A stretch of DNA of 52,020 bases, from the NCBI RefSeq assembly GCF_001038485.1, contig NZ_LDUE01000039.1, positions 1 to 52,020 of the forward strand, written 5' to 3'. The DNA is from Ornithinibacillus californiensis (GTDB taxonomy: Bacteria > Bacillota > Bacilli > Bacillales > Amphibacillaceae). A program made the translations under genes and the position numbers. Positions 17,266 to 26,414 of this stretch are shown one piece after another. How positions within the stretch are numbered: position 1 is the first letter of the stretch; every line of letters starts with the position of its first letter. Below the pieces are notes generated by a model. It saw only the letters and a list, made by a program, of their open reading frames with translations, did not search any database and had not been told where the DNA came from.

Positions 17266-17415
17266 ATGCTAACAATTTGCTAACGCAATCCCATTAAAAA
17301 CGGTAAATCCCCGTTAAAGATGTTACAGTTAAAAATATCCAAAACGTTGATTTACCGCACTTTATGAACCTCACGTTAACGATATTACACACTCTCATCT
17401 TACGGGCGGCATGAT
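17266..17415 (+). repeat. 150-bp direct repeat, copy 2 (putative cassette end / att arm)
   Basis: This is the partner of 8014-8164, at the junction between the defence island and ordinary chromosomal genes. About nine mismatches or small gaps were counted by eye. Here the left half of the 14-bp palindrome is replaced by different sequence (AATCATGCTAACAA), as expected if this junction has a different left flank. The 17131-17265 stretch before it holds no gene. Confidence 0.85.
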
Positions 17416-17439
17416 GTAATTCCGTGCTCCAAAGCCAAA

Positions 17440-17480
17440 AAGCTTCTCAAAAGTTATTTTAACTTTTGAGAAGCTTTTTT
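17440..17480 (+). terminator. strong intrinsic terminator after repeat copy 2
   Basis: A 17-bp stem, AAGCTTCTCAAAAGTTA against TAACTTTTGAGAAGCTT with a 3-base loop, is followed by TTTTT. It insulates the oxidoreductase genes from the island. Confidence 0.85.
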
Positions 17481-17626
17481 GAATTTACATAGACTGACCC
17501 TTTTGCTGGGAAATGTGAAAGTGAATCCTATTAGTTGAATGTTATTTAAACTAATCTAAAATAGAGTATGTACAACATGCGTCGTAAAAATAAATTAAAT
17601 ATATAATAGTAATTGGAGTGGAAAAT

Positions 17627-18670
17627 ATGGATGTTAATCAATTAAAATTTGGATTGGATACTTTTGGAGATGTTGCGGTAGATCATTCGGGTAAACAAAT
17701 TTCTTATGAAGAATCCATCCGAAATATAGCAAAAGAAGGACAATTAGCTGAAGAAGTTGGTGTTGATGTTTTTGCATTAGGTGAACATCATCGAAAAGAG
17801 TACTCTATTTCAAGTCCGGAAATTATTTTGGCTGCGCTAGCTTCTGTTACAGAGAGAATAACTTTAGGAACTGCGGTCACGGTATTAAGTTCTGATGATC
17901 CAATCCGTTTGTATCAACGCTTTGCCACATTGAATGCTCTTTCTAATGGTCGATCACAAGTGATGATTGGAAGAGGCTCGTTCACGGAGTCTTTCGAATT
18001 ATTTGGTTATGATTTAAAGGATTACAATGAATTGTTTGAAGAAAAAGTAGCCTTATTTGATAAACTAGTCAAAGGTGGACCGGTTACTTCAAATGGAAGA
18101 TTTACACCTCACCTTGAGAATATGGAAGTTTACCCGAAAATGACGGAGAAAAAATTGGATGTACAAGTAGGTGTCGGTGGTACACCGGAGTCTGTTGTAA
18201 GAGCAGCACGTTATGGGTATCCATTAATGTTAGCTATTATTGGCGGAAACCCAATTCGCTTTAAACCCTATATTGAACTATATAAACAATCTGCTAAAAA
18301 GTTTGGTAATCCGATTCAGCCGGTTGGCATGCATTCTCATGGGGTAATTGCTGAAACAGATGAAGAAGCGATTGAAAGAGCGTGGAAGTATATCGTTCCA
18401 GCGATGAATAAAATTGGTTTGGAACGTGGCTGGGGACCAATGAGTCGTGAAGCTTTTGAAAATGAAATAGAGAATGGTTCATTTTATGTTGGTAGTCCAG
18501 AAACAGTTGCAAAACGAATGGCCAAAGTGATTAAGGAAATGGGTATTGAACGTTTTGATCTTGTCTATGGTATCAACGGGCAACGACAAGAAGAACGATT
18601 TCAAACGATTGAATTATTTGGAAAAGAAGTGATTCCACGAGTGAAAGAAATATTGAAAGAGGGGAATTAA
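17627..18670 (+). CDS. LLM-class (luciferase-like) flavin-dependent oxidoreductase
   Basis: This protein of about 347 residues belongs to the bacterial luciferase-like TIM-barrel family: 'GVDVFALGEHHRKEYSISSPEIILAA' near the N-terminus, 'ITLGTAVTVLSSDDPIRLYQRFATLNALSNGR', and 'QVGVGGTPESVVRAARYG'. These enzymes use reduced FMN (or F420) to oxidise varied substrates; the substrate is unknown. The ATG at 17627 follows GGAG at 8 bp and is preferred to an upstream in-frame GTG. The next gene, 1 bp after the stop, encodes an NADP-binding reductase-like protein, suggesting a redox pair. Confidence 0.88.
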   Translation: MDVNQLKFGLDTFGDVAVDHSGKQISYEESIRNIAKEGQLAEEVGVDVFALGEHHRKEYSISSPEIILAALASVTERITLGTAVTVLSSDDPIRLYQRFATLNALSNGRSQVMIGRGSFTESFELFGYDLKDYNELFEEKVALFDKLVKGGPVTSNGRFTPHLENMEVYPKMTEKKLDVQVGVGGTPESVVRAARYGYPLMLAIIGGNPIRFKPYIELYKQSAKKFGNPIQPVGMHSHGVIAETDEEAIERAWKYIVPAMNKIGLERGWGPMSREAFENEIENGSFYVGSPETVAKRMAKVIKEMGIERFDLVYGINGQRQEERFQTIELFGKEVIPRVKEILKEGN

Positions 18671-18671
18671 A

Positions 18672-19325
18672 TTGACCAAACCAATGATTGGAATACTAGG
18701 TGCGGGAAAATTAGGAATCTCTCTTGGTCAACTTGCAAGGCAGGCTGACTACCCAGTAGGAATAGCTGCATCTGGTCCAGCAGAAAAAATAGAATTAACC
18801 GTTGAAATTTTAGTTCCTGGTGCAAAAGCTTATACATCAGAAGAACTTATCCAAATTGCTGATATAATTATCTTAGCTGTACCGTTGAGTAAGTATCAAC
18901 AAATTGATTCTTTATTGCTGCAAGATAAACTTGTAATAGATGCCATGAATTATTGGTGGGAAGTAGATGGAACAGATCAAGTATTTTCTGATAAAGAACT
19001 TTCTTCTTCAGAAAGAGTCCAGCAATATTTTGAAAAAAGTATTGTAGTGAAGGCTTTTAATCATATAGGTTACCACGATCTTGTAGACCATGCCAAGCAG
19101 GGTACAAAGGAAAATCGAAAAGCATTATTAATTGCTGGAGATGATAAAAAGTCAATCGATCAAGTAGAAAAAATTGTTGATGATTTTGGTTTTATACCAT
19201 TAAATATAGGACAGTTGAAAAATGGGGTTATTTTAGAAACTGGTCGCCCATTATTCGGTGCGAGCCTGGGGTTAGAAGAATCGAAGGAAATGGTAAAACG
19301 TAGCTTAGAGGAGATTAGAAAATAG
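18672..19325 (+). CDS. NADP-binding oxidoreductase, F420-reductase-like
   Basis: This 217-residue Rossmann-fold protein has the dinucleotide motif 'IGILGAGKLGISLGQLA' (about 6-22), followed by 'ADIIILAVPLSKY' and 'LVIDAMNYWW'. Length and order resemble NADPH-dependent F420 reductase/NpdG-like or ProC-like NAD(P)-binding proteins. The start is TTG at 18672 behind GAGGGG, one base after the oxidoreductase stop. It may supply reductant to that enzyme or act on the same compound. True F420 use in this organism is not shown by the window. Confidence 0.8.
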   Translation: MTKPMIGILGAGKLGISLGQLARQADYPVGIAASGPAEKIELTVEILVPGAKAYTSEELIQIADIIILAVPLSKYQQIDSLLLQDKLVIDAMNYWWEVDGTDQVFSDKELSSSERVQQYFEKSIVVKAFNHIGYHDLVDHAKQGTKENRKALLIAGDDKKSIDQVEKIVDDFGFIPLNIGQLKNGVILETGRPLFGASLGLEESKEMVKRSLEEIRK

Positions 19326-19480
19326 TAGTTATTAAAAATCAAGAAGAAAATAAAATCTTCCGTTCGACTTCGCATACTTTGGGAAAAAGATCTAGTCCAT
19401 CATTGAGCTAAAGTATTACTGCAAGGACCGATTCCTTCTCTATAAAAATGTAAGAATGCAACATCAAGCTAATAAAAGAG

Positions 19481-19526
19481 CATCAAGATTTTAGCCGTCT
19501 ATGGCAGAAATCTTGATGTTTTTTTA
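19481..19526 (+). terminator. intrinsic terminator of the oxidoreductase operon
   Basis: CATCAAGATTT pairs with AAATCTTGATG around a loop of about 13 bases and is followed by TTTTTTT. The stretch 19326-19480 between the last stop and this hairpin holds no gene. Confidence 0.85.
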
Positions 19527-19665
19527 GTTTCCGGATAAAAAGAAAAGATTCAGATATCACTTGAGCTGCTATTTAAATTAGAATAATGATTCGCTTTCCT
19601 TTGAATACTAAACATCTAGCACTAATTATCAAGCTAAATGTCAATAAGTAGGAGAGTGGACAAAA

Positions 19666-21477
19666 GTGGACCAATTTCAAAGCTACGAACTTCAAAAGAG
19701 CAATACACAACATGACACTTATACATTGGTTATTTACTTAAATGATCACTTAACAGAGTTTGCCTCAGAATTAGGGACGGCTCCTAAAGCAAAAAAAGAT
19801 ATATTATCGACAGCTAGGCAAGTCATACGAGAAAGGTATCCAAATACCAAGGTCAACATGGTGAAGGTGATGATCGGTGGGATGTTGGTTGCTTCTATTC
19901 CACTTATGAATAACACTTCAACTGTATACGCCGCAGAATCAAGTACCACAACCATACAAGTAGCTGAGTCCAGTCAGGTTTATTATCAGGTATCATCTGG
20001 TGATACCCTTTGGGGAGTATCCAAGAAGTTTAATACATCTGTTGATAACATTAAGAAAGCCAACAACTTAACGAGTAATGTTTTGAAAGTTAATCAGCGT
20101 TTGATTATCCCAAAAGCATTTCACACCGTAAAATCTGGAGATTACTTAATAGCTGTGGCAAAGCAATATGGAGTTAGTGTAGAAGCCATCAAGCAAGCGA
20201 ATCATAAGACAAGTGATTTGATTCGTCTCGGTGAAACACTTGTTATTCCTGTTGTAATGGGCGGTGGGACAAATATAGGAACACAAAATCTTGCCCCGAC
20301 ACAAATGACAAGTTCTTATACTGTTGTAGCGGGAGACTCTTTGTGGGGCATCGCCCAAAAGTTTAATACATCAGTAAGCAACTTAAAAAGTGCCAATAAT
20401 CTCACGAGTGATAGCCTTCAAATAGGTCAACAATTATCTATACCAACTAGCGGGGAGGTTGTTCCTACTCCACCGCCAACACCAGCACCTACCGTTACAA
20501 GCACTTCCCACACAGTTGAAACAGGAGATACATTATGGGGGATAGCAAACCGTTATGGAACAACAGTAGATGCCTTAAAACAAGCCAATCAATTAGCCTC
20601 TAATGTGCTTCAGATAGGACAGACACTAACAATCCCAACGAGTAATCAGGAAGCACCGACGAAGGACAATCAAACATCAACCCCTTCACCAACAACAGAA
20701 GTAGAAAGAATAACCTTCACATACGCAGTTCGTTCAGGAGATAATCTGTCTGCTATTGCCGAACGCTATGGAGTTACGGTGGATGCAATCCGTTCAGCTA
20801 ATGGCTTAACCTCTGACATTATACGTGTTGGGCAGCAACTAACCATTCCAAACGGAACAAACGCACCAACGCAAACTACCCAAAATACGATTACCTACAA
20901 GACACATACGGTTGTATCCGGTGATAATATTTGGAATTTGAGTGTGAAATACGGAATACCACAAGCAGAATTGTTACGTGCGAATAACTTAACGACTTCG
21001 AGTATGCTATCCATTGGTCAGAAGTTATCCATTCTGGTTCATAACATTGCTGTGAAAGAGGTAGTAAGTGAACGTCATGGGGAATATATGGATTGGTGGA
21101 CCGAAGCCCAATATGTTTTTCCTATCAACAAAACCGCCAAAGTCACTGATTATGCTACGGGGAAAAGTTTTTACATCAAGCGAACAATTGGAGCCAATCA
21201 TGCAGACTCGGAAACACTAACCGCAAATGACTCGAATATTGCAAAGTCCATTTGGGGTGGCTATTCATGGACTCCAAGAGCCGTTGTATTAGAAATAGAT
21301 GGAAGAAAGGTAGCAGCCAGTATGTCTTTCATGCCGCATGATGTGGAGTATATCAAAGATAACGGGATCACCGGCCACTTTGATGTCTATTTTGGAAATA
21401 GTACTCGCCATAAAGATGGTGCTCCAGACGCTTCCCATCAAAAACAGGTAGAAATCGCAGCAGGAGTCGTTAAGTGA
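19666..21477 (+). CDS. cell-wall protein with six LysM repeats and a conserved C-terminal domain
   Basis: This 603-residue exported protein has an N-terminal cytoplasmic part of about 65 residues, a hydrophobic segment near 66-90 ending 'TVYAAES', then six LysM domains (about 107-149, 152-195, 214-262, then three more to about 465). Each has the 'V-x-x-GD-x-L-x-x-I-A' start and ends 'GQxLxIP'. LysM binds peptidoglycan. The last 130 residues ('AKVTDYATGKSF', 'NHADSETLTANDS', 'WTPRAVVLEI', 'MPHDVEYIKDNGITGHFDVYF') form a conserved Firmicutes domain of unknown function with several histidines. The GTG start follows GGAGAG. The N-terminal part before the hydrophobic segment is unusual for a secreted protein. 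Confidence 0.85.
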   Translation: MDQFQSYELQKSNTQHDTYTLVIYLNDHLTEFASELGTAPKAKKDILSTARQVIRERYPNTKVNMVKVMIGGMLVASIPLMNNTSTVYAAESSTTTIQVAESSQVYYQVSSGDTLWGVSKKFNTSVDNIKKANNLTSNVLKVNQRLIIPKAFHTVKSGDYLIAVAKQYGVSVEAIKQANHKTSDLIRLGETLVIPVVMGGGTNIGTQNLAPTQMTSSYTVVAGDSLWGIAQKFNTSVSNLKSANNLTSDSLQIGQQLSIPTSGEVVPTPPPTPAPTVTSTSHTVETGDTLWGIANRYGTTVDALKQANQLASNVLQIGQTLTIPTSNQEAPTKDNQTSTPSPTTEVERITFTYAVRSGDNLSAIAERYGVTVDAIRSANGLTSDIIRVGQQLTIPNGTNAPTQTTQNTITYKTHTVVSGDNIWNLSVKYGIPQAELLRANNLTTSSMLSIGQKLSILVHNIAVKEVVSERHGEYMDWWTEAQYVFPINKTAKVTDYATGKSFYIKRTIGANHADSETLTANDSNIAKSIWGGYSWTPRAVVLEIDGRKVAASMSFMPHDVEYIKDNGITGHFDVYFGNSTRHKDGAPDASHQKQVEIAAGVVK

Positions 21478-21587
21478 TTAAGCCAGACATATGCCTTGAT
21501 AGTTAGTGCGTTTTGAAAAGTGGGGAGCCATGAGAGTGGTTTCCCTCTTATTAGTAGAAGCAAATACATCATCTTCCTAAGAAAATA

Positions 21588-21620
21588 GAGGCCTCTCACA
21601 TCACCTATGAGAAAGCCTCT
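21588..21620. terminator. hairpin between convergent genes
   Basis: AGAGGCCTCTCA pairs imperfectly with TGAGAAAGCCTCT over an 8-base loop. It lies between the LysM gene and the convergent hydrolase gene. The T-run is short (TTTAT), so its strength is uncertain. Confidence 0.5.
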
Positions 21621-21688
21621 TTATGAATAGAAATGTTTAAAAGGATAAAAAGTAAGTAATTTATAGATTGACGGTGTATTCTTGAATT

Positions 21689-23395
21689 TTAGTAATTACG
21701 TTTTGTCCAACCATCGCTATTAAAGTCTAGTGGTATTTCTTTGCTAGTAGATTCATTCAGCTTCAGATTCGCGACATACCACCCACGACCATGATAATAC
21801 GTATCTGTATCATAACGGAAACGGATATGCGTTGTCCCGGCTGGAATCGTCACTTCTTTTGATAACCAATCTATACTGGTACCTGAGAATGGCTCCAAAA
21901 CTGGTACCCAATTTTCACCATCAGTAGATACTTCTACAATTCCCAAGTCATAGTCTTGTTCTGTACGATACCACATATCAAATGCTAGAGTTGCATCAGA
22001 ATCTAAATTTACTTCTGCAGTTAAGGTACGGTTTAATAAATCCCCATACCCTGCAAACCAAGCTCCTTCTTTCTTGTTTGGCATTGCTACAGGAATGGCA
22101 TCTGCAACTAGTTCAGCAAATTTACGTCTTGCTGGATTTGTTGAAACCGTATAACGAGTTGGATGAACACGATTCGTTAGTAAAATAGCGATCGTGTCAT
22201 TGTTTTGGTTGATTACAATAGATGTTCCCGTATAACCAGTATGTCCAAGTGAGGATGCTTCCGCTAAGCCTTCCATATACCACATTTGAGAAAGCTCCCA
22301 ACCAAGTCCATGATCATCTCCAGGAAACTCAGGTATTTGGTTTTCAACTAATAATTGAACCGTCTCAGGCTGCAACAACTGTGTTTCACCATAACGGCCA
22401 TCGTTCAAAAACGTATGTGCCAAAATGGCTAAATCATGGGCCGTAGAAAAGACGCCAGCATGCCCTGCAACACCTTCTAGAGCCCACGCTTTTTCATCGT
22501 GAACCTGTCCCCACACAATGCCTCTATCTGTCCATGGCATATACTCCGTAGCTGCAATTCGATATCTCAAAGATTCAGGTGGATTATACATCGTATCTTT
22601 CATATTGAGAGGGTCTGTGATGTTTTCTTTCACAAACTCATCAAGTCTCTGACCAGATAAGCGCTCAATTAAAAATCCTAATGTAATCATATTTAAGTCA
22701 CTGTAGGTATAAACAGTGCCAGGTTCATTTGCTAGTGGATACTGAAGGACATATTGGTGGCGATCTTCACGGTCTCCATCAACGTCATACACGGGAGCGC
22801 TCGGTGGGAATCCAGATGTATGGGTCATTAATTGGCTGATTGTCACGTTCTCTTTCCCGTTTGTTGCGAATTCAGGGATATGTTCCGCGACAGGGTCATC
22901 AAGCTCGAAATAGTCATTTTCATATAAAATCATGGCTGCAGTTGTCGTGAAAATCTTACTAATGGACGCAAGGTCAAAAATCGTATCATTTCTCATTAGT
23001 ATTTGATTTTCAGCTTCTGTAAAATTGTCATCCTCATAAAGGTAAGCATGTCCATAAGCTTCATGCTGAACAATATGCCCACCACGAGCGACAAAGGTTA
23101 CGGCACCAGGGAATAACTCGTTTTCAATCATGGATTCCATCACTGAATCTATATTGGATAACGGTTCTTCCATCATGCCAGCACCATTTACGGAACCGGG
23201 ATGCAGAACAGGTGAAGATGGTGCAGGAGTCCCCCATGAAAATTTTGGATGGGGCTTAAAAGATGATTTTTTGTTAGTTTGCTTCTCAATTGTTGGGCCA
23301 TTAAAGTGATCAGACTCGGCCATTGTTGTATTAGAGCTAAAAACTATCGTGGTGAACATAATGATGGACAATACAATGTAGAACAATTTACGCAT
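21689..23395 (-). CDS. secreted serine hydrolase, beta-lactamase/penicillin-binding family
   Basis: This 568-residue protein has a signal peptide (1-27, 'FYIVLSIIMFTTIVFSSNTTMA'). The class C beta-lactamase-like domain shows the S-x-x-K nucleophile 'DLASISKIFTT', the second motif as 'TYSDLNMITLG' and the third as 'GHTGYTGTS'. The C-terminal 110 residues ('TLAFDMWYRTEQDYDLGIVEVS', 'IRFRYDTDTYYHGRGWYV') resemble the beta-sandwich of immune-inhibitor-A-type exoproteins. Likely roles are a peptidoglycan amidase/esterase of the AmiE type or a DD-peptidase; the substrate is not determined. A cre-like site upstream suggests carbon control. Confidence 0.85.
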   Translation of the reverse strand: MRKLFYIVLSIIMFTTIVFSSNTTMAESDHFNGPTIEKQTNKKSSFKPHPKFSWGTPAPSSPVLHPGSVNGAGMMEEPLSNIDSVMESMIENELFPGAVTFVARGGHIVQHEAYGHAYLYEDDNFTEAENQILMRNDTIFDLASISKIFTTTAAMILYENDYFELDDPVAEHIPEFATNGKENVTISQLMTHTSGFPPSAPVYDVDGDREDRHQYVLQYPLANEPGTVYTYSDLNMITLGFLIERLSGQRLDEFVKENITDPLNMKDTMYNPPESLRYRIAATEYMPWTDRGIVWGQVHDEKAWALEGVAGHAGVFSTAHDLAILAHTFLNDGRYGETQLLQPETVQLLVENQIPEFPGDDHGLGWELSQMWYMEGLAEASSLGHTGYTGTSIVINQNNDTIAILLTNRVHPTRYTVSTNPARRKFAELVADAIPVAMPNKKEGAWFAGYGDLLNRTLTAEVNLDSDATLAFDMWYRTEQDYDLGIVEVSTDGENWVPVLEPFSGTSIDWLSKEVTIPAGTTHIRFRYDTDTYYHGRGWYVANLKLNESTSKEIPLDFNSDGWTKRNY

Positions 23396-23441
23396 CTTTC
23401 TATTCCTCCTTATTAGTTATTAATAGACGTTTGGTTTATTA

Positions 23442-23455
23442 TGTAAACGCTATCA
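23442..23455 (-). promoter_or_regulatory. putative cre (CcpA) site upstream of the serine hydrolase
   Basis: On the minus strand TGATAGCGTTTACA differs at one position from the catabolite-responsive consensus TGWAARCGNTWWCA. It overlaps a possible -35 (TTTACA) that lies 16 bp from TATTAA, so CcpA binding here would repress. It is 47 bp before the start codon. Confidence 0.5.
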
Positions 23456-23742
23456 TAATTTGATTATAGAAAAATACGAATAACGGGTATATGCAACTTA
23501 TGAATCAAAAATAATGGGAATTATGAAGGGTTTTATGGCTTAAGAAATGGGTGATATGGACGGGCTAATTCTAAAAACCGTCTCTAGATTGATCAATTAC
23601 TTTGTGAACGGATACTATCTTTTTTTACCTCCTTTCAACTATCACCAACAATATATCCATTGAAGGCAGACCACCTCTGCATAATTTTTCTTATAAATGG
23701 GAAACCAAAGGAGAGGACTTTCTAACGACTAGAGGGGATTGT
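23456..23742. other. divergent intergenic region upstream of the ger operon
   Basis: There is no gene here. A GATACTAT stretch near 23603 weakly resembles a SigG -10, as expected for a germinant receptor operon, but the -35 is poor. The gerA start is supported by GAGGGGA shortly upstream. Confidence 0.3.
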
Positions 23743-25299
23743 ATGGTACGGCGGGTTTTTAAAAGACAAAAAATAAAAGCAAGACAGGAAGAAAATCAAC
23801 AAAGTAAACCATCAAAACTAGATAGTAATTTAGAGGCAAATATCCAGCAGTTAAAGAAACTATTAGATGAACCAAGCGATTTGGTAATTAGAGAATTTCA
23901 AATTGGAGAAAATGATATTACAAGTGCCATCATTTATATCGATGGACTAATCGACAAACAGATAGTTCAGGATAGTATATTGGGAAACTTACAGGATTTA
24001 ATATCAGGTCAGCATTTGCCCCAGGAAAGTACAGAACTATTTCAAAAGATTTTCCAAACCTTCATTTCTATCAGTACGACAGAGATAGGAAATACACATG
24101 ATGATGTAGCAAATGCAATTCTTTCTGGAAAATCTGTCTTTTTTTTAGATGGGCAGCAGTCGGTAATAATAATGGATACAAAAGGTGGGGAGAGCCGCTC
24201 GATTCAACAGCCAGTTGCGGAAACAGTAGTCCGTGGGCCAAGAGCAGGATTTGTTGAAAACCTCGGTACCAATTTATCACTACTCCGAAGAGCTCTCCAG
24301 ACCTCTGATTTACGATTTAAAGCCTATCAAATTGGTGAACGCAGTAAGAAAAGCCTTGTCGTTGCATATGTAGATGGTGTTATTAATCCGGCAATCGTTA
24401 AAGAAGTAAGTAGAAGGATAGAATCCATTGAAATTGATGATGCCCCAGAGTCAGGGTTCATTGAACAATGGATTGAAGATAGTTTCTTATCTCCATTTCC
24501 ACAAATTGATAGTACCGATCGATCTGATAAAGCTTCCTCCGCTCTTCTGCAGGGGAAGGTAGTAATTCTATTAGATGGTACGCCATTTGTATTAATTGCC
24601 CCCATTGTTTTGGGGGATATCTTAAAATCCCCGGAAGATTATTATGAACGATGGTGGATTGGAACATTACTTAGGATGTTACGTTATCTTGCAGCATTTA
24701 TCGCTTTGATGCTACCCGGATTGTATATTGCATTAGTGTCTATACATCCTGGATTGTTACCCACTGAATTAGCACTTTCCATCGCTGCGTCTAGAGAGGG
24801 AGTTCCCTTTCCACCGGTTGTGGAAGCATTTCTAATGGTAATTACGATGGAATTATTACAGGAGGCAGGAATTAGATTACCGACACCAATTGGACAAACG
24901 ATAGGAATCGTTGGAGGACTAGTTATCGGAGAAGCAGCTGTAACAGCAGGTATTGTTAGTCCGATTATGGTCATTGTCATTGGGCTTACGGCAATTGCTG
25001 CATTTGCAAATCCATCATTTAGTATTGGGATAACATTTCGCATCATTCGTTGGGGGTTCATGATAGCTGCGGCGATTTTTGGTCTCTATGGAATTGTCCT
25101 AGTTTACATTATTATCAATATTCATATAGTCAATCTAAAAAGTTTTGGTATACCGTACTCAACACCTTTTGCTCCTAATATTGCAGGAGACTGGAAGGAC
25201 CTTGTTATACGTGCACCTATGACAATGCTAACGAAACGGCCAAGATTTCTTGCTCCAAAAGACTCGAATTCTGCAAATAAAGGGGTAAAAGATTCATGA
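23743..25299 (+). CDS. spore germination receptor A subunit (GerA family)
   Basis: This 518-residue GerA/GerKA-type protein of the spore inner membrane forms the germinant-gated channel with B and C subunits. A hydrophilic N-terminal half with two related subdomains (about 40-160 and 180-290; note the repeated 'IYIDGLIDKQIV' and 'AYVDGVINPAIV') precedes a membrane half starting near 305 ('LAAFIALMLPGLYIALVSIHPGLLP'), which has the hallmark 'FPPVVEAFLM' and 'IGIVGGLVIGEAAV'. The ATG overlap with the B gene implies co-translation. The germinant cannot be read from the sequence. Confidence 0.95.
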   Translation: MVRRVFKRQKIKARQEENQQSKPSKLDSNLEANIQQLKKLLDEPSDLVIREFQIGENDITSAIIYIDGLIDKQIVQDSILGNLQDLISGQHLPQESTELFQKIFQTFISISTTEIGNTHDDVANAILSGKSVFFLDGQQSVIIMDTKGGESRSIQQPVAETVVRGPRAGFVENLGTNLSLLRRALQTSDLRFKAYQIGERSKKSLVVAYVDGVINPAIVKEVSRRIESIEIDDAPESGFIEQWIEDSFLSPFPQIDSTDRSDKASSALLQGKVVILLDGTPFVLIAPIVLGDILKSPEDYYERWWIGTLLRMLRYLAAFIALMLPGLYIALVSIHPGLLPTELALSIAASREGVPFPPVVEAFLMVITMELLQEAGIRLPTPIGQTIGIVGGLVIGEAAVTAGIVSPIMVIVIGLTAIAAFANPSFSIGITFRIIRWGFMIAAAIFGLYGIVLVYIIINIHIVNLKSFGIPYSTPFAPNIAGDWKDLVIRAPMTMLTKRPRFLAPKDSNSANKGVKDS

Positions 25300-26414
25300 A
25301 ATCTCTCGAATATGGAGATGAGAAAATAAGTGAGAAAGAAATATTGATTGCTATACCGTCGATGGTTATTGGGGTAGGTATCCTCTCATTACCGAGAAGA
25401 ATTGCGGATGAAACGATTGGCTCTGATGGATGGATTGCACTAGTCATTGCAGGGGCGGTTTGTGTTCTAATGATTTGGTTGATGGCTAAACTAGCCGCAA
25501 GATTTCCACATCAATCGTTTATTTCCTATGCTTCTATCATTGTGTCAAAACCTATTGCCAAGATTATTACCTTTCTATTTGCTGTTCTTTTTATCTCTAT
25601 AGCCGCCTTTCATATACGAGTACTTGGGGATACATCTCAACAATATTTATTTAATCAGACACCGGTCGAGGTTGTAACCTTGTCTTTCTTATTAGTTGTC
25701 GTCTATGCAGTCTCAGGGGCCCGTGCGGCATTGTTCCGGTTGAATATGCTCTTTTTCCCTTTTATTATCTTCATTTTGCTACTTGTATTAATCTTTAATT
25801 TTAGGTGGATTGAACCATCTAATTTACTACCAGTGTTTCAAACGAATGTGAAGGATTATTGGAAAGGGATACAAACAAGTACTCTTTCCTATATGGGATT
25901 TAGTATTGTCCTGTTTTATACAGCGTTTGCTCGACAACCCAAGAAGGCTCCTAAAATAGCTGTGCTTGGTATGACAATTCCTATAGTCATCTATGTCTTT
26001 GTTTATTTAACGTGCCTAATGGTTTTTGGTCAAATTTCAACCTCGAATTTACTATTTCCAACAATTGATTTAGCGAAACGAATAGAGTTACCAGGCGGTA
26101 TCCTGGAATCAGTAGAATCGGTATTTTTTGTTGTTTGGACGATGGGTGCATTTACTACAACAGCTATGGCATTGGATGTTTCTATTTTAGCACTAAGTTA
26201 CATTTTTAATCGGATGAAGAAGATTGGGCTTGTTTTAATTCTAAGTCCTATCGTCTATTATATTGCATTATTACCAAGAGATATTAGTCAAATTTCACTC
26301 ATTGCAGGTCTACTAGGAACGATCGTGATTTCATATTCCTTTTTAACAACTCTAGTATTATTCCTAATCGCTAAATTAAGAGGAGTGGGACGTAATGATA
26401 AAACGAGTGCATAA
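25296..26414 (+). CDS. spore germination receptor B subunit (GerB family)
   Basis: This 372-residue polytopic protein is of the APC-transporter-like GerAB family and probably holds the germinant pocket. About ten hydrophobic helices are visible. The N-terminal 'KISEKEILIAIPSMVIGVGILSLPR' is typical of GerAB proteins. It overlaps the A gene by 4 bp (ATGA) and the C gene by 20 bp. Confidence 0.95.
   Translation: MKSLEYGDEKISEKEILIAIPSMVIGVGILSLPRRIADETIGSDGWIALVIAGAVCVLMIWLMAKLAARFPHQSFISYASIIVSKPIAKIITFLFAVLFISIAAFHIRVLGDTSQQYLFNQTPVEVVTLSFLLVVVYAVSGARAALFRLNMLFFPFIIFILLLVLIFNFRWIEPSNLLPVFQTNVKDYWKGIQTSTLSYMGFSIVLFYTAFARQPKKAPKIAVLGMTIPIVIYVFVYLTCLMVFGQISTSNLLFPTIDLAKRIELPGGILESVESVFFVVWTMGAFTTTAMALDVSILALSYIFNRMKKIGLVLILSPIVYYIALLPRDISQISLIAGLLGTIVISYSFLTTLVLFLIAKLRGVGRNDKTSA

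Noticed and set aside
8014-17415. Prophage or integrative conjugative element
   Set aside because: There are no structural, lysis, replication, transfer or integrase genes between the repeats.
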